Source: Chloroflexota bacterium (lineage in GTDB: Bacteria > Chloroflexota > Anaerolineae > Anaerolineales > Villigracilaceae). From it: a stretch of DNA of 64,000 nt. Where the stretch lies: assembly GCA_023459215.1 (NCBI GenBank), contig JAEWVF010000084.1:1-64000 (forward strand), read 5' to 3'. Positions 7,445-14,912 of this stretch are shown piece by piece. Both the position numbers and the translations under genes were made by a program. Each line of letters starts with the position of its first letter. Position 1 is the first letter of the stretch. Below the pieces are notes generated by a model. It saw only the letters and a program-made list of their open reading frames with translations. It ran no database searches and was not told where the DNA came from.

Positions 7445-8458
7445 TTATGGCGCGGCAGTTTCAGGCAAGCCGAGCACGAGAAGGTTCCAGGCAATATCCA
7501 GGTCGTCCGCCGCAATCACCGGGAAATCGGGCAAATTGCCGAGGGCCAGATCAAGGCGCGCCAGGACTGCGTCCAGCCCGATCTGCTGTGCGGCGGGCAA
7601 AGTATCTCGGGTCCCGGCCAGGAGCTCACGGGCCGACTGGATGTCCAGGCGGGCCTGGCCGAAATTGCTCTGTGAAAGGTACAGGCGCGCCCGCGAAAGC
7701 AATTCAATCGCGCGCGTCAGTTCGATCTGGCGGGCCAGTTCGGCGTTCAAGCCCTGGCGCTGCTCATCGGCGGCTGAATCCAGTTTGGATTGCATCTCTT
7801 CCAAACGGGCCAGGCTGGCAGTATGGGCTTCGATGGAAGTCTCAATGGCCGCCAGTTGGGTTTCAAAAAGGGTATCGCGAGCCTTTAAGTCGTCGATTTG
7901 AGCCTGCAAAGCGAGCACATCGCGGGCCTGCTGGTGGGCCACATCGGCGATGCGGGCCGTGTTCTGGTTGACCGGCACCACGTACACCTGGTACAGGTAG
8001 GGCAGGCCGAAATAAAGGCCGGCAGCAATTCCGCCCAGGATGGCCAGGATAACAAAAAGCGTCAACAGGAACTTAAGGAACCCGACAAAAGCGCGGCCCA
8101 GCCGTTGGCCAAAATTGGGGCGCAATTTGGCGGCAGGTTCAGGCCGGGGGGTGCCCGCGTCTTCCGCCCGCGGGGCAAGGGGCGCGGGTTCCGGCTCGGG
8201 TTCGGGATTGGGAACAAGGGCAGTTTCTTCGCTCATGGCAACCATTCCATCGAAAGAGTCTTGCAGGCGCTGGAGGAGTTTCCCACCCAGGCCATTGACC
8301 CGCCGCAGGTCGTCCAGGCCGGCAAAAGGCCGCGCAGCAATGATCCGCTCGGCCAGGGCAGGGCTGATTCCCGGCGTTTTTTGCAGGGTTTCGGCCTCGG
8401 CGCTGTTGATGTATTCCAGGAAATTGTCCACATTGGCCTGCTTTCTGGTTGCCTTCAT
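7445..8458 (-). CDS. HhH-domain membrane protein with periplasmic coiled coil
   Basis: A 337-residue protein of unusual architecture. Residues 10-65 form a ComEA-like helix-hairpin-helix pair (LQKTPGISPALAERIIAARP and then VNGLGGKLLQRL), expected to bind DNA. A Pro/Glu-rich linker follows at about residues 80-115, then one transmembrane helix at about residues 130-155, then a long coiled coil (about 165-235) and a helical C-terminus. The DNA-binding part would be cytoplasmic and the coiled coil external. The function is unknown. It is followed by the phosphohexomutase on the same strand with a 33-bp gap. Confidence 0.7.
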   Translation of the reverse strand: MKATRKQANVDNFLEYINSAEAETLQKTPGISPALAERIIAARPFAGLDDLRRVNGLGGKLLQRLQDSFDGMVAMSEETALVPNPEPEPEPAPLAPRAEDAGTPRPEPAAKLRPNFGQRLGRAFVGFLKFLLTLFVILAILGGIAAGLYFGLPYLYQVYVVPVNQNTARIADVAHQQARDVLALQAQIDDLKARDTLFETQLAAIETSIEAHTASLARLEEMQSKLDSAADEQRQGLNAELARQIELTRAIELLSRARLYLSQSNFGQARLDIQSARELLAGTRDTLPAAQQIGLDAVLARLDLALGNLPDFPVIAADDLDIAWNLLVLGLPETAAP

Positions 8459-8487
8459 TTTACAGCAAAACCGACCTGAACCAAAAC

Positions 8488-9729
8488 TTATCCGGCAACT
8501 GCGCGCTTGTCGGGGCGCAAAAAGAGCAGGAAACCGAGCAGGCGCAGCCCGGCGCTGACCAGCAACGCCGGGCCCAGGCCAATCGAATCGGCCAGGGTCG
8601 CGCCCAGCAGCGGCGCAAGGATGGCAGACAGGTATTGGATGCTTTGAGCCAGCGAGACAAAGGTTGCACTGTATTCAGGCGGGACGGTCTTCATCAGTTC
8701 GTCGAAGAAGACCAGGTCGATGCCAGCCTGGAAAAAACCGGCCAAACCGGCGAAAGCAATCATCCAGGTTACATCCAGCGAGGTGGCGGTCAGGGCCGGG
8801 TAAAGGCTAAGGCCAAACGTGGTTGCCAGCAGGACAAAACGTCCGCCCCGGCGGCGCGAAAGCCAGGTCCAGGCAAAATAACCGACCATCAGCACGGTGG
8901 TCATGGTCATGTTGATGGCGCCAATCTGGGCGTCGGTGGCTGAAACCTGGCGCACAAAATAGAGCGGGAAGAGCGGCGCGCCCAGGGCAATCGCCGAAAG
9001 GTAGACAAAACGCTTCGAGACAAAAGAAACAAAAGCCGGGTTGCTGCGCAGCAGTTCCCGGTAATTGCGCAGAGTCTCGCCCAAAGAATGCCCACTGGCC
9101 AGGGGCGGCGCATCCTGGTCGGGCAGGGTGATTCGGCTGGAAAAATAAAAACTAATCAGCCCGCCGACCGAGAGGGTGATAAATAAAATCTGGTAATTGA
9201 GCGGGAAAACCACCCGGTCGAGCATCTGGGTAGCCAGGAAGGTGACAACCGCGTTGGTCAGGCCGATGATCGACCAACGCCGGCTGAGCAGGGTATAGCG
9301 GCCATCCGACCCGGCAACGTTGTTCATCACCACGCTAAAGGCGACCGCCAGCGACGTTTGCGGCAGGGTGGCCAGAGCCCAGACCCCCAAAATGGATTTG
9401 ATCGCCAGCGAGCCGGAAATAAAAACGGCTATCAGGCCGGTAAAAGCGTAGCTGGAGAGAACCAGCAAGCGCGACAGGCTAAACCAGGGCACAATATTGC
9501 GCCGGGTTTGCAGGAAACGACCGACAAGAATAGCCAAAATCAAGCCGGTAACACCCGGCATGGAGGAGAGCAAGCCAATCTCAAAGTTGCTTGCGCCCAG
9601 GCGCGCCAGGAAAACCGGCAGGAAGGGCGAGGCAGCCGCCGACAACCCGACACCGATGGCATCGAGTTGAACGTTACGGAAATTCTGCTGTTGGATTTCA
9701 AAGGGAAGTTGTTTGGATAGGTCAGCCAT
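8488..9729 (-). CDS. MFS transporter
   Basis: A 413-residue protein with about twelve hydrophobic segments. The N-terminus (NVQLDAIGVGLSAAASPFLP) and the repeated GLL-type helix pairs suit the Major Facilitator Superfamily. The substrate cannot be assigned from the sequence. The gene lies 29 bp upstream of the HhH/coiled-coil gene on the same strand, so co-transcription is likely. Confidence 0.75.
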   Translation of the reverse strand: MADLSKQLPFEIQQQNFRNVQLDAIGVGLSAAASPFLPVFLARLGASNFEIGLLSSMPGVTGLILAILVGRFLQTRRNIVPWFSLSRLLVLSSYAFTGLIAVFISGSLAIKSILGVWALATLPQTSLAVAFSVVMNNVAGSDGRYTLLSRRWSIIGLTNAVVTFLATQMLDRVVFPLNYQILFITLSVGGLISFYFSSRITLPDQDAPPLASGHSLGETLRNYRELLRSNPAFVSFVSKRFVYLSAIALGAPLFPLYFVRQVSATDAQIGAINMTMTTVLMVGYFAWTWLSRRRGGRFVLLATTFGLSLYPALTATSLDVTWMIAFAGLAGFFQAGIDLVFFDELMKTVPPEYSATFVSLAQSIQYLSAILAPLLGATLADSIGLGPALLVSAGLRLLGFLLFLRPDKRAVAG

Positions 9730-9784
9730 GAGACAAAGGTTTACAGGGTTGGATAAGCACGATTATAAACCCGCCGCCATACAA

Positions 9785-9831
9785 AACCCCACAGGCTGTT
9801 TCATCGACAAAGATGTAAACCGCCTGTGGGG
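9785..9831 (-). terminator. Intrinsic terminator after the VWA lipoprotein gene
   Basis: Inverted repeat CCCCACAGGC / GCCTGTGGGG with a 25-nt loop, followed on the minus strand by TTTTGT. It lies just downstream of the VWA gene stop. Confidence 0.7.
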
Positions 9832-9858
9832 CAATTGCTGTAGTACCAAAACTGGCTG

Positions 9859-11433
9859 TTAATCGGTCAGGCGATTGGCCTTGCGCACCAGTTCGAGGAA
9901 TTCATCCACATCCGGGTCGCGGGGCAGTTCTTCGGCCACGCGCCGCGCTTCAGCCAGCACATCGCCAATGCTGCTGTCTTGCGCCCAATAACTTTCGCGC
10001 AGCACCTCGGCATATTCGGCCACCACCACCGCCCACTGGAAGCGCGGATTGGCGTACTCAAAGTCGCGTTCCAGATCGCGGCTGTCGAAATCCTGGGAAA
10101 GTTCGACCACCTGGCCCGAGTCCGGGTCCTGCCAGCGCAGGTAAACAGTGGCAATGCGGCCCTCGGCTTCGGGATCGAGCTTGACCTCGTACAGGGCAGT
10201 GACGCTGTGACCCGCGCCGATTTCCCCGGCATCGACCTCGTTGTCGCGGAAATCTTCATCGGCAACATCGCGGTTCTCGTAACCGACCAGGCGATAGCGG
10301 GTCACAACTTCGGGGTTGAACTCAACCTGCACCTTGGCATCCAGCGCAATCACCTGCAGGGTGCTGGTCAGGTTATCGACAAACAGGCGCTCGGCCTCCT
10401 GAATATCATCGACATAAGCGTAGAACCCGTCGCCGTTGTCGGCCAATTGTTCCATCAGGACATCGTTGTAATTGCCCATACCAAAACCGACGCTGGTCAG
10501 GGTGATGCCATCATCGGCGTAGCGCTCGATTTCCTGCCAGATCGAACCGGCATCCGTTTCGCCGACATTGGCCACCCCGTCTGAGCACAGGATGACGCGA
10601 TTAATCGATTCCGGTTCAAACGCCTCGGCAGCCATCTGGTAGCCAAGCCGCAGCCCGGCCTCGGCGTTGGTCGAGCCTTCCGGGCGCAGGCGGTCGATGG
10701 CGCGCAGGATGGTGCGCTGTTCGTCGCCGGGAGTCGGTTCCAGCACAACCCGCGCTTCCGACCCGTAAACAACAATGCTGACCCGGTCGCGCCGCCCGAG
10801 GCGCTCGACCAGCAATTCGAGCGAGCGTTTGACCAATTCCAGGCGGTCTTCGCGATCCATCGAACCGGAAACATCAATGACAAAGGTCAGCGAAACATCC
10901 TTGCGTTCGTCTTCAGGGACGGCATAGCCCTGGATGCCGACACGCAGCATCTGGTAACGTTCGGTCTCGCCAAAAGGCGTCGGCGCGCCGTCGAGGTGAA
11001 TGGCAAACGCGCTGCGCTCAGGCGGCAGCGGATAATCCTGGTCAAAATAATTGACAAATTCCTCGGGCCGGATGGCGTCCTTGGGCGGAATGTTGCCATC
11101 CATCACATAGCTACGGGCAACCGTGTAGGAGCCGGTATCGACATCCAGGGCAAAGGTGGACAGGTTATCGTCCTCGACATCCACCATCGGGTTGACGCCA
11201 TAATCCTGAAAAAACATATCATCGACGGGATCGCCATTCGGCGGCGAAAGCGGCGACCGGGAAGATAACCCCTCTTCGGCAGCGGCAGGTGCAGATTGAT
11301 ATTCAGCGGCCGGCTCTTCAGCTACCGGCTGCGCAGGGGCCTCGTTGACCAGCGTCGGCGCGGCGGCCCCACAGGCTGAAACCCCCAATACGGATACAAG
11401 CAACATCAAACAAACCAAAAATCTGGCGGTCAT
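9859..11433 (-). CDS. VWA-domain lipoprotein (YfbK-like)
   Basis: A 524-residue secreted lipoprotein. The signal peptide ends in a lipobox near VLGVSAC. A low-complexity Pro/Ala linker follows, then a domain with FALDVDTGSYTVARSYV typical of YfbK-type proteins, then the von Willebrand A domain with the MIDAS motif DVSGSMDR near residue 198 and the second metal loop GSTNAEAG. The C-terminal third matches the DUF3520-like region of this family. It probably forms surface contacts or complexes; the exact function is unknown. It is separated from the MFS gene by a terminator, so it is monocistronic. Confidence 0.82.
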   Translation of the reverse strand: MTARFLVCLMLLVSVLGVSACGAAAPTLVNEAPAQPVAEEPAAEYQSAPAAAEEGLSSRSPLSPPNGDPVDDMFFQDYGVNPMVDVEDDNLSTFALDVDTGSYTVARSYVMDGNIPPKDAIRPEEFVNYFDQDYPLPPERSAFAIHLDGAPTPFGETERYQMLRVGIQGYAVPEDERKDVSLTFVIDVSGSMDREDRLELVKRSLELLVERLGRRDRVSIVVYGSEARVVLEPTPGDEQRTILRAIDRLRPEGSTNAEAGLRLGYQMAAEAFEPESINRVILCSDGVANVGETDAGSIWQEIERYADDGITLTSVGFGMGNYNDVLMEQLADNGDGFYAYVDDIQEAERLFVDNLTSTLQVIALDAKVQVEFNPEVVTRYRLVGYENRDVADEDFRDNEVDAGEIGAGHSVTALYEVKLDPEAEGRIATVYLRWQDPDSGQVVELSQDFDSRDLERDFEYANPRFQWAVVVAEYAEVLRESYWAQDSSIGDVLAEARRVAEELPRDPDVDEFLELVRKANRLTD

Positions 11434-11660
11434 TTCTTTCTCCTTCTTTCAATTGTGAGAACAAGCGACAGCGTTATGCTCCCCGCCCTCGGCGTTGGGC
11501 CGGGAACAAGCCAAAAACAGGAATCCGTATCAGTACGTTTCACCTCCCGTCCGCTATGAATTTGAAACCCCCGTAAACAATTGAGATGTTACTCAGACGC
11601 GCAAAAACGGTGAAAAGTTTCCGCGTTTAAACCATTTTATAACCAATCTTGATTTTTGTC
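11434..11660. other. Intergenic region between divergent VWA and met genes
   Basis: These 227 bases between divergent units hold a weak GC-rich inverted repeat (CCCGCCC...GGGCCGGG, about 11485-11510) that would lie in the 5' leader of the VWA gene. I see no gene, RNA or riboswitch consensus here. Confidence 0.4.
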
Positions 11661-11688
11661 TTGACAACTTGCCAACAATCCATATAAT
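11661..11688 (+). promoter_or_regulatory. Sigma-70-type promoter of the metY-metA operon
   Basis: A perfect -35 TTGACA (11661-11666) and a perfect -10 TATAAT (11683-11688) are separated by 16 bp. Transcription would begin near 11695, about 23 nt before the leader-peptide ATG. Confidence 0.85.
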
Positions 11689-11717
11689 TGCGCGAAATCT
11701 TGAAAGAGAAACCCACG

Positions 11718-11807
11718 ATGAAAACCATCTTCTGCATCTGTTTACCCATGTCCATGCCCCGGGCGGGGGCTGTACCCACCGCCTTGGAGAATAAGCGCAA
11801 CGCTTAA
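11718..11807 (+). CDS. Putative Cys/Met-containing leader peptide of metY-metA
   Basis: A 29-codon open frame that starts 23 nt after the predicted start of transcription and ends before an intrinsic terminator. Its N-terminal half reads MKTIFCICLPMSMPRAGA: two Cys and two Met codons clustered at positions 6-13. This is the design of an amino-acid-sensing leader peptide. GGCGG at 11762-11766 can pair with CCGCC at 11779-11783, and the latter could alternatively pair with GGCGG at 11841-11845 in the terminator's 5' arm. A ribosome stalled at the Met codons would block the first arm and favour antitermination. This is inferred from sequence only; the ribosome-binding site is weak. Confidence 0.65.
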   Translation: MKTIFCICLPMSMPRAGAVPTALENKRNA

Positions 11808-11831
11808 CTCGAGCGCGTCCGATATGGACGC

Positions 11832-11900
11832 CCGCCAGGCGGCGGACAGTCTTCCCGCAGACAACAAGTTTGCGCGAGACTGTCCGCCGCTTTTTATTTT
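11832..11900 (+). terminator. Attenuator (intrinsic terminator) upstream of metY
   Basis: A perfect 13-bp stem, GCGGCGGACAGTC (11839-11851) with GACTGTCCGCCGC (11878-11890), is followed by TTTTTATTTT. A competing short hairpin CCGCC-AGGC-GGCGG (11832-11845) uses part of the same 5' arm, and another hairpin (GCGTCC-GATAT-GGACGC) lies at 11815-11831. It lies between promoter and metY, so it must be bypassed for expression. That is the hallmark of attenuation. Confidence 0.75.
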
Positions 11901-11968
11901 GCCAATCAGTCGGAACGCCAAATCCGTTTGATTCATCCCTATCTTATCTCACCAAAGGAGAGACCATC

Positions 11969-13255
11969 ATGACCAGCAACACCCGCAAGCAAGGATTTTC
12001 CACCCGCCAACTGCACGCTGGCTACAGCCCCGACCCGACCACCGGTTCGCGCGCCGTTCCGCTCTACCAGACGACCAGCTACCAGTTCAAGAGCACCGAG
12101 CATGCCGCCAATTTATTTGCACTCAAGGAACTCGGTAACATCTACACCCGCTTGATGAACCCGACCACCGATGTACTCGAGCAGCGCATCGCCAGCCTGG
12201 AAGGCGGCGTTGCCGCCCTGGCCGCCAGCAGCGGGCACGCCGCCCAGGCCCAGGCGATCTTCACCCTGGCCGAAGCCGGCGACCACATCGTCTCGTCCAG
12301 CCGCCTGTACGGCGGGACGTACAACCAGTTCAAGTACACCCTGCCCAAACTGGGCATCGAGGTGACCTTCGTGGATCCGAGCGACCCGAAGAATTTCGAA
12401 GCTGCCATCCGGCCCAACACCAAAATCATCTACGGTGAAACCCTGGGCAACCCCGATATCTCCGTCTTCCCGATTGAAGAAGTCGCCGAAATTGCCAATC
12501 GCCATAACGTTGTCCTGTTCATCGACAATACCTTTGCAACCCCTTACCTGTTCCGCCCGTTTGAGTGGGGCGCGCATGTTATCACCCACAGCACCACCAA
12601 ATTCCTGACCGGGAATGGCACCAGCATCGGCGGCATAATCGTCGACGGTGGCAACTTCGATTGGACCAGCGGCCGCTTCGCCAACTTCACCACCCCCGAC
12701 CCGTCCTATCACGGACTGGTTTACGCCGACCTGCTCGGCGCGGGCCTGCCCCCCTTCGCCATCAAGGCCCGCGTGCATGTCCTGCGCGACATCGGCGCCT
12801 GCCAGTCGCCGTTCAACGCCTGGCAAACTTTACTGGGGATCGAAACACTTTCCCTGCGCCTCGACCGTCACGTGCAAAATGCCCAGGCCGTCGCGGAATA
12901 CCTGGAGAAGCATCCCAAGGTCAGTTGGGTTAAATATCCCGGCCTGAAGAGTCACCCCGATTATGAGCGCGCCAAGCGCTACCTGCCCAAAGGCGCCGGC
13001 GCAATCCTCGGGTTCGGCATCAAAGGCGGCGCGGAAGCCGGCAAGAAGTTCATCGAAAGCCTGCAGCTTTTCAGCCACCTGGCCAACGTCGGCGATGCCC
13101 GCAGCCTCGCCATCCACCCCGCCACCACCACCCACAGCCAATTGACCGAGGAACAGCAGGTCACTGCCGGGGTCAGCCCTGACTTCGTCCGCCTGAGCAT
13201 CGGCCTCGAAGACATCGACGACATCCTGTGGGATTTGGGGCAAGCGCTGGGATAA
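11969..13255 (+). CDS. metY: O-acetylhomoserine aminocarboxypropyltransferase (O-acetylhomoserine sulfhydrylase)
   Basis: A 428-residue PLP enzyme of the Cys/Met metabolism family that would make homocysteine from O-acetylhomoserine and sulfide. The N-terminus (FSTRQLHAGYSPDPTTGSRA) is typical of MetY, and the PLP lysine is in ITHSTTKFLTGNGTSIGG. The start at 11969 is chosen for its AAGGAGAG ribosome-binding site; the longer upstream frame would run through the attenuator. It is followed by metA, whose product supplies the substrate. Confidence 0.9.
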   Translation: MTSNTRKQGFSTRQLHAGYSPDPTTGSRAVPLYQTTSYQFKSTEHAANLFALKELGNIYTRLMNPTTDVLEQRIASLEGGVAALAASSGHAAQAQAIFTLAEAGDHIVSSSRLYGGTYNQFKYTLPKLGIEVTFVDPSDPKNFEAAIRPNTKIIYGETLGNPDISVFPIEEVAEIANRHNVVLFIDNTFATPYLFRPFEWGAHVITHSTTKFLTGNGTSIGGIIVDGGNFDWTSGRFANFTTPDPSYHGLVYADLLGAGLPPFAIKARVHVLRDIGACQSPFNAWQTLLGIETLSLRLDRHVQNAQAVAEYLEKHPKVSWVKYPGLKSHPDYERAKRYLPKGAGAILGFGIKGGAEAGKKFIESLQLFSHLANVGDARSLAIHPATTTHSQLTEEQQVTAGVSPDFVRLSIGLEDIDDILWDLGQALG

Positions 13256-13258
13256 GTC

Positions 13259-13375
13259 TATCCAAGTCCTGAGCGGAGGGCCGAGGCCCGTAGTCGAAGG
13301 ACGGTATCGAAGAGATACCCTTCGACTACGCCGCGCCAACTTCGCGCAGCTCCGCTCAGGGCTTGCACATTCTTC
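13259..13375. repeat. Dispersed repeat, family R2 (CCTTCGACT...CTCAGGG)
   Basis: The gap between metY and metA is filled by an imperfect inverted repeat. GAGCGGAGG...GTCGAAGGA on one side is mirrored by CCCTTCGACTACG...CGCTCAGGGC on the other. The same core occurs at 4342-4375, 16084-16106 (inside selA) and 40850-40964. Confidence 0.75.
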
Positions 13376-13405
13376 ATCTTTCATAATTCATCCTTTAGGA
13401 GCCCC

Positions 13406-14335
13406 ATGCCCGTCATCATCCCCAAAACCCTTCCCGCCCGTGCCACGCTTGAAAGCGAAAACATCTTCGTCATGGATGACGACCGCGCCAGCCATCAGGA
13501 CATCCGCCCGCTGCGTATCGCCATCCTGAACCTGATGCCAACCAAAATTTCCACCGAAACCCAACTGCTGCGCATGTTGGGCAATTCGCCGTTACAGGTC
13601 GAAATCACCCTGCTCAACACCCTGACCCACGACTCGAAGAATACCCCGCCCGAACACCTGCTCGAACACTACGTTGCCCCGCGCGATGTGTTCAACCAGA
13701 AATTCGACGGCCTGATCATCACCGGCGCGCCGGTTGAATTGTTACCCTTCGAAGAAGTCGATTACTGGAGCGAACTCCAGGAAGTGCTCGATTGGAGCGA
13801 GGAAAACGTTCATTCGACCTTCCACATCTGCTGGGCCGCCCAGGCCGGGCTGTACCACCGCTACGGCATCCCCAAATACGAAATGCCAGCCAAGATGTTT
13901 GGCGTTTTTCCGCATAGCGCCAACTTCGCCAACGAACCCATCCTGCGCGGCTTCGACGACATCTTCTACGCCCCGCACTCGCGTCACACCGAGATTCGCC
14001 GCAGCGATATCGAGCAGGTTTCCGAGGTTGATATCCTCTCCGAATCGCCCGAAGCCGGGGTTTACATCGTTGCATCCAAAAACCGGCGTCAGTTTTACGT
14101 TACCGGTCACTCCGAATACGATCCGCTGACCCTCAAGGCCGAGTACGACCGCGATGTCAAAAAGGGACTGCCCATCGCCCTGCCGCGCAACTATTACCCA
14201 GGCAACGACCCCAGCCAGCCGCCCTTTGTCTTGTGGCGCTCACATGCCCATCTGTTCTACACCAACTGGCTCAACTACTACGTTTACCAGAACGTGCCTT
14301 ACGATATCCAGAAAATCCCGCAAGAATGGAAGTAA
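13406..14335 (+). CDS. metA: Homoserine O-acetyltransferase (MetA family)
   Basis: A 309-residue MetA-family acyltransferase activating homoserine for methionine synthesis. The catalytic Cys is C142 in FHICWAAQAG. Residue 111 in GAPVELLPFEEVDYW is Glu. In this family Glu111 is associated with acetyl-CoA use and Gly111, as in E. coli, with succinyl-CoA use. The name 'homoserine O-succinyltransferase' would therefore probably be wrong, and the acetylated product fits the adjacent MetY. The ribosome-binding site TTTAGGAG precedes the ATG. Confidence 0.88.
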   Translation: MPVIIPKTLPARATLESENIFVMDDDRASHQDIRPLRIAILNLMPTKISTETQLLRMLGNSPLQVEITLLNTLTHDSKNTPPEHLLEHYVAPRDVFNQKFDGLIITGAPVELLPFEEVDYWSELQEVLDWSEENVHSTFHICWAAQAGLYHRYGIPKYEMPAKMFGVFPHSANFANEPILRGFDDIFYAPHSRHTEIRRSDIEQVSEVDILSESPEAGVYIVASKNRRQFYVTGHSEYDPLTLKAEYDRDVKKGLPIALPRNYYPGNDPSQPPFVLWRSHAHLFYTNWLNYYVYQNVPYDIQKIPQEWK

Positions 14336-14342
14336 TTTCGTA

Positions 14343-14363
14343 GGGCGAGATATTATCTCGCCG
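14343..14363. repeat. Single copy of the GGGCGRGAT-type hairpin repeat, family R5
   Basis: The hairpin GGCGAGAT-ATT-ATCTCGCC is preceded by GTAG. It matches the hairpins of the tandem array at 38899-39190 when that array is read on the opposite strand (GTAGGGCGGGATGTTATCCCGC). It may also act as a terminator for the met operon, but it lacks a T tract. Confidence 0.6.
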
Positions 14364-14441
14364 CCTATAACGCAACCCCGCAATAAAAAATCCTTGCGAA
14401 ACCCCGTAAAATCTGTGCCCTGAAAAGGTATAATCACAGGC

Positions 14442-14912
14442 ATGGATGCCATGCCTGAAACAAAACCTAAACTTTCATTTGCATATCGACGTTTCCTCGT
14501 CCCCACCCTGCTGATGTTCATCGGCGGCTGGGGCGGTTTGGCTTTAATCACCAACTACACCCTGCCAACCGTCTGGCCGCGCTGGGCATTTTTCGCCCTG
14601 ATTGTCATCGCCCTGACCGGCACGGCCATGCCGATTGTTTACTTCATTAATAACACCTTCTCGGCCAGCCTGCGCCCGGCTACTGTCATGCGCGAATCAA
14701 TCTGGGTTGGCGTTTACGGCGCGACCCTGACCTGGCTGCAACTTGGACGCATTCTCAACTTCTCGCTCGGTCTGTGGCTGGCCGTGGGCATTGTCATCAT
14801 CGAATATCTGATCCGTTGGCGCGACGACCCCAGTCTGGCGTTCGTCGAACCGGTCACCCAACCCGAACCAACCCCGCACCCAACCCAATCCGAACCCGAT
14901 GACGCTCCGTAA
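14442..14912 (+). CDS. Small polytopic membrane protein of unknown function
   Basis: A 156-residue protein with about four predicted transmembrane helices (about residues 18-37, 47-69, 84-105 and 108-125) and a Pro/Thr-rich cytoplasmic tail (QPEPTPHPTQ). I recognise no enzyme motif. The end overlaps the start of selA by 14 bp, so expression is probably coupled. ATG 14442 is used; an in-frame ATG at 14451 is an alternative. Confidence 0.65.
   Translation: MDAMPETKPKLSFAYRRFLVPTLLMFIGGWGGLALITNYTLPTVWPRWAFFALIVIALTGTAMPIVYFINNTFSASLRPATVMRESIWVGVYGATLTWLQLGRILNFSLGLWLAVGIVIIEYLIRWRDDPSLAFVEPVTQPEPTPHPTQSEPDDAP

Noticed and set aside
11689..11968. SAM riboswitch ahead of metY
   Set aside because: I found no SAM-I, SAM-II, SAM-IV or SAH consensus, and the Cys/Met ORF plus terminator explains the leader better.
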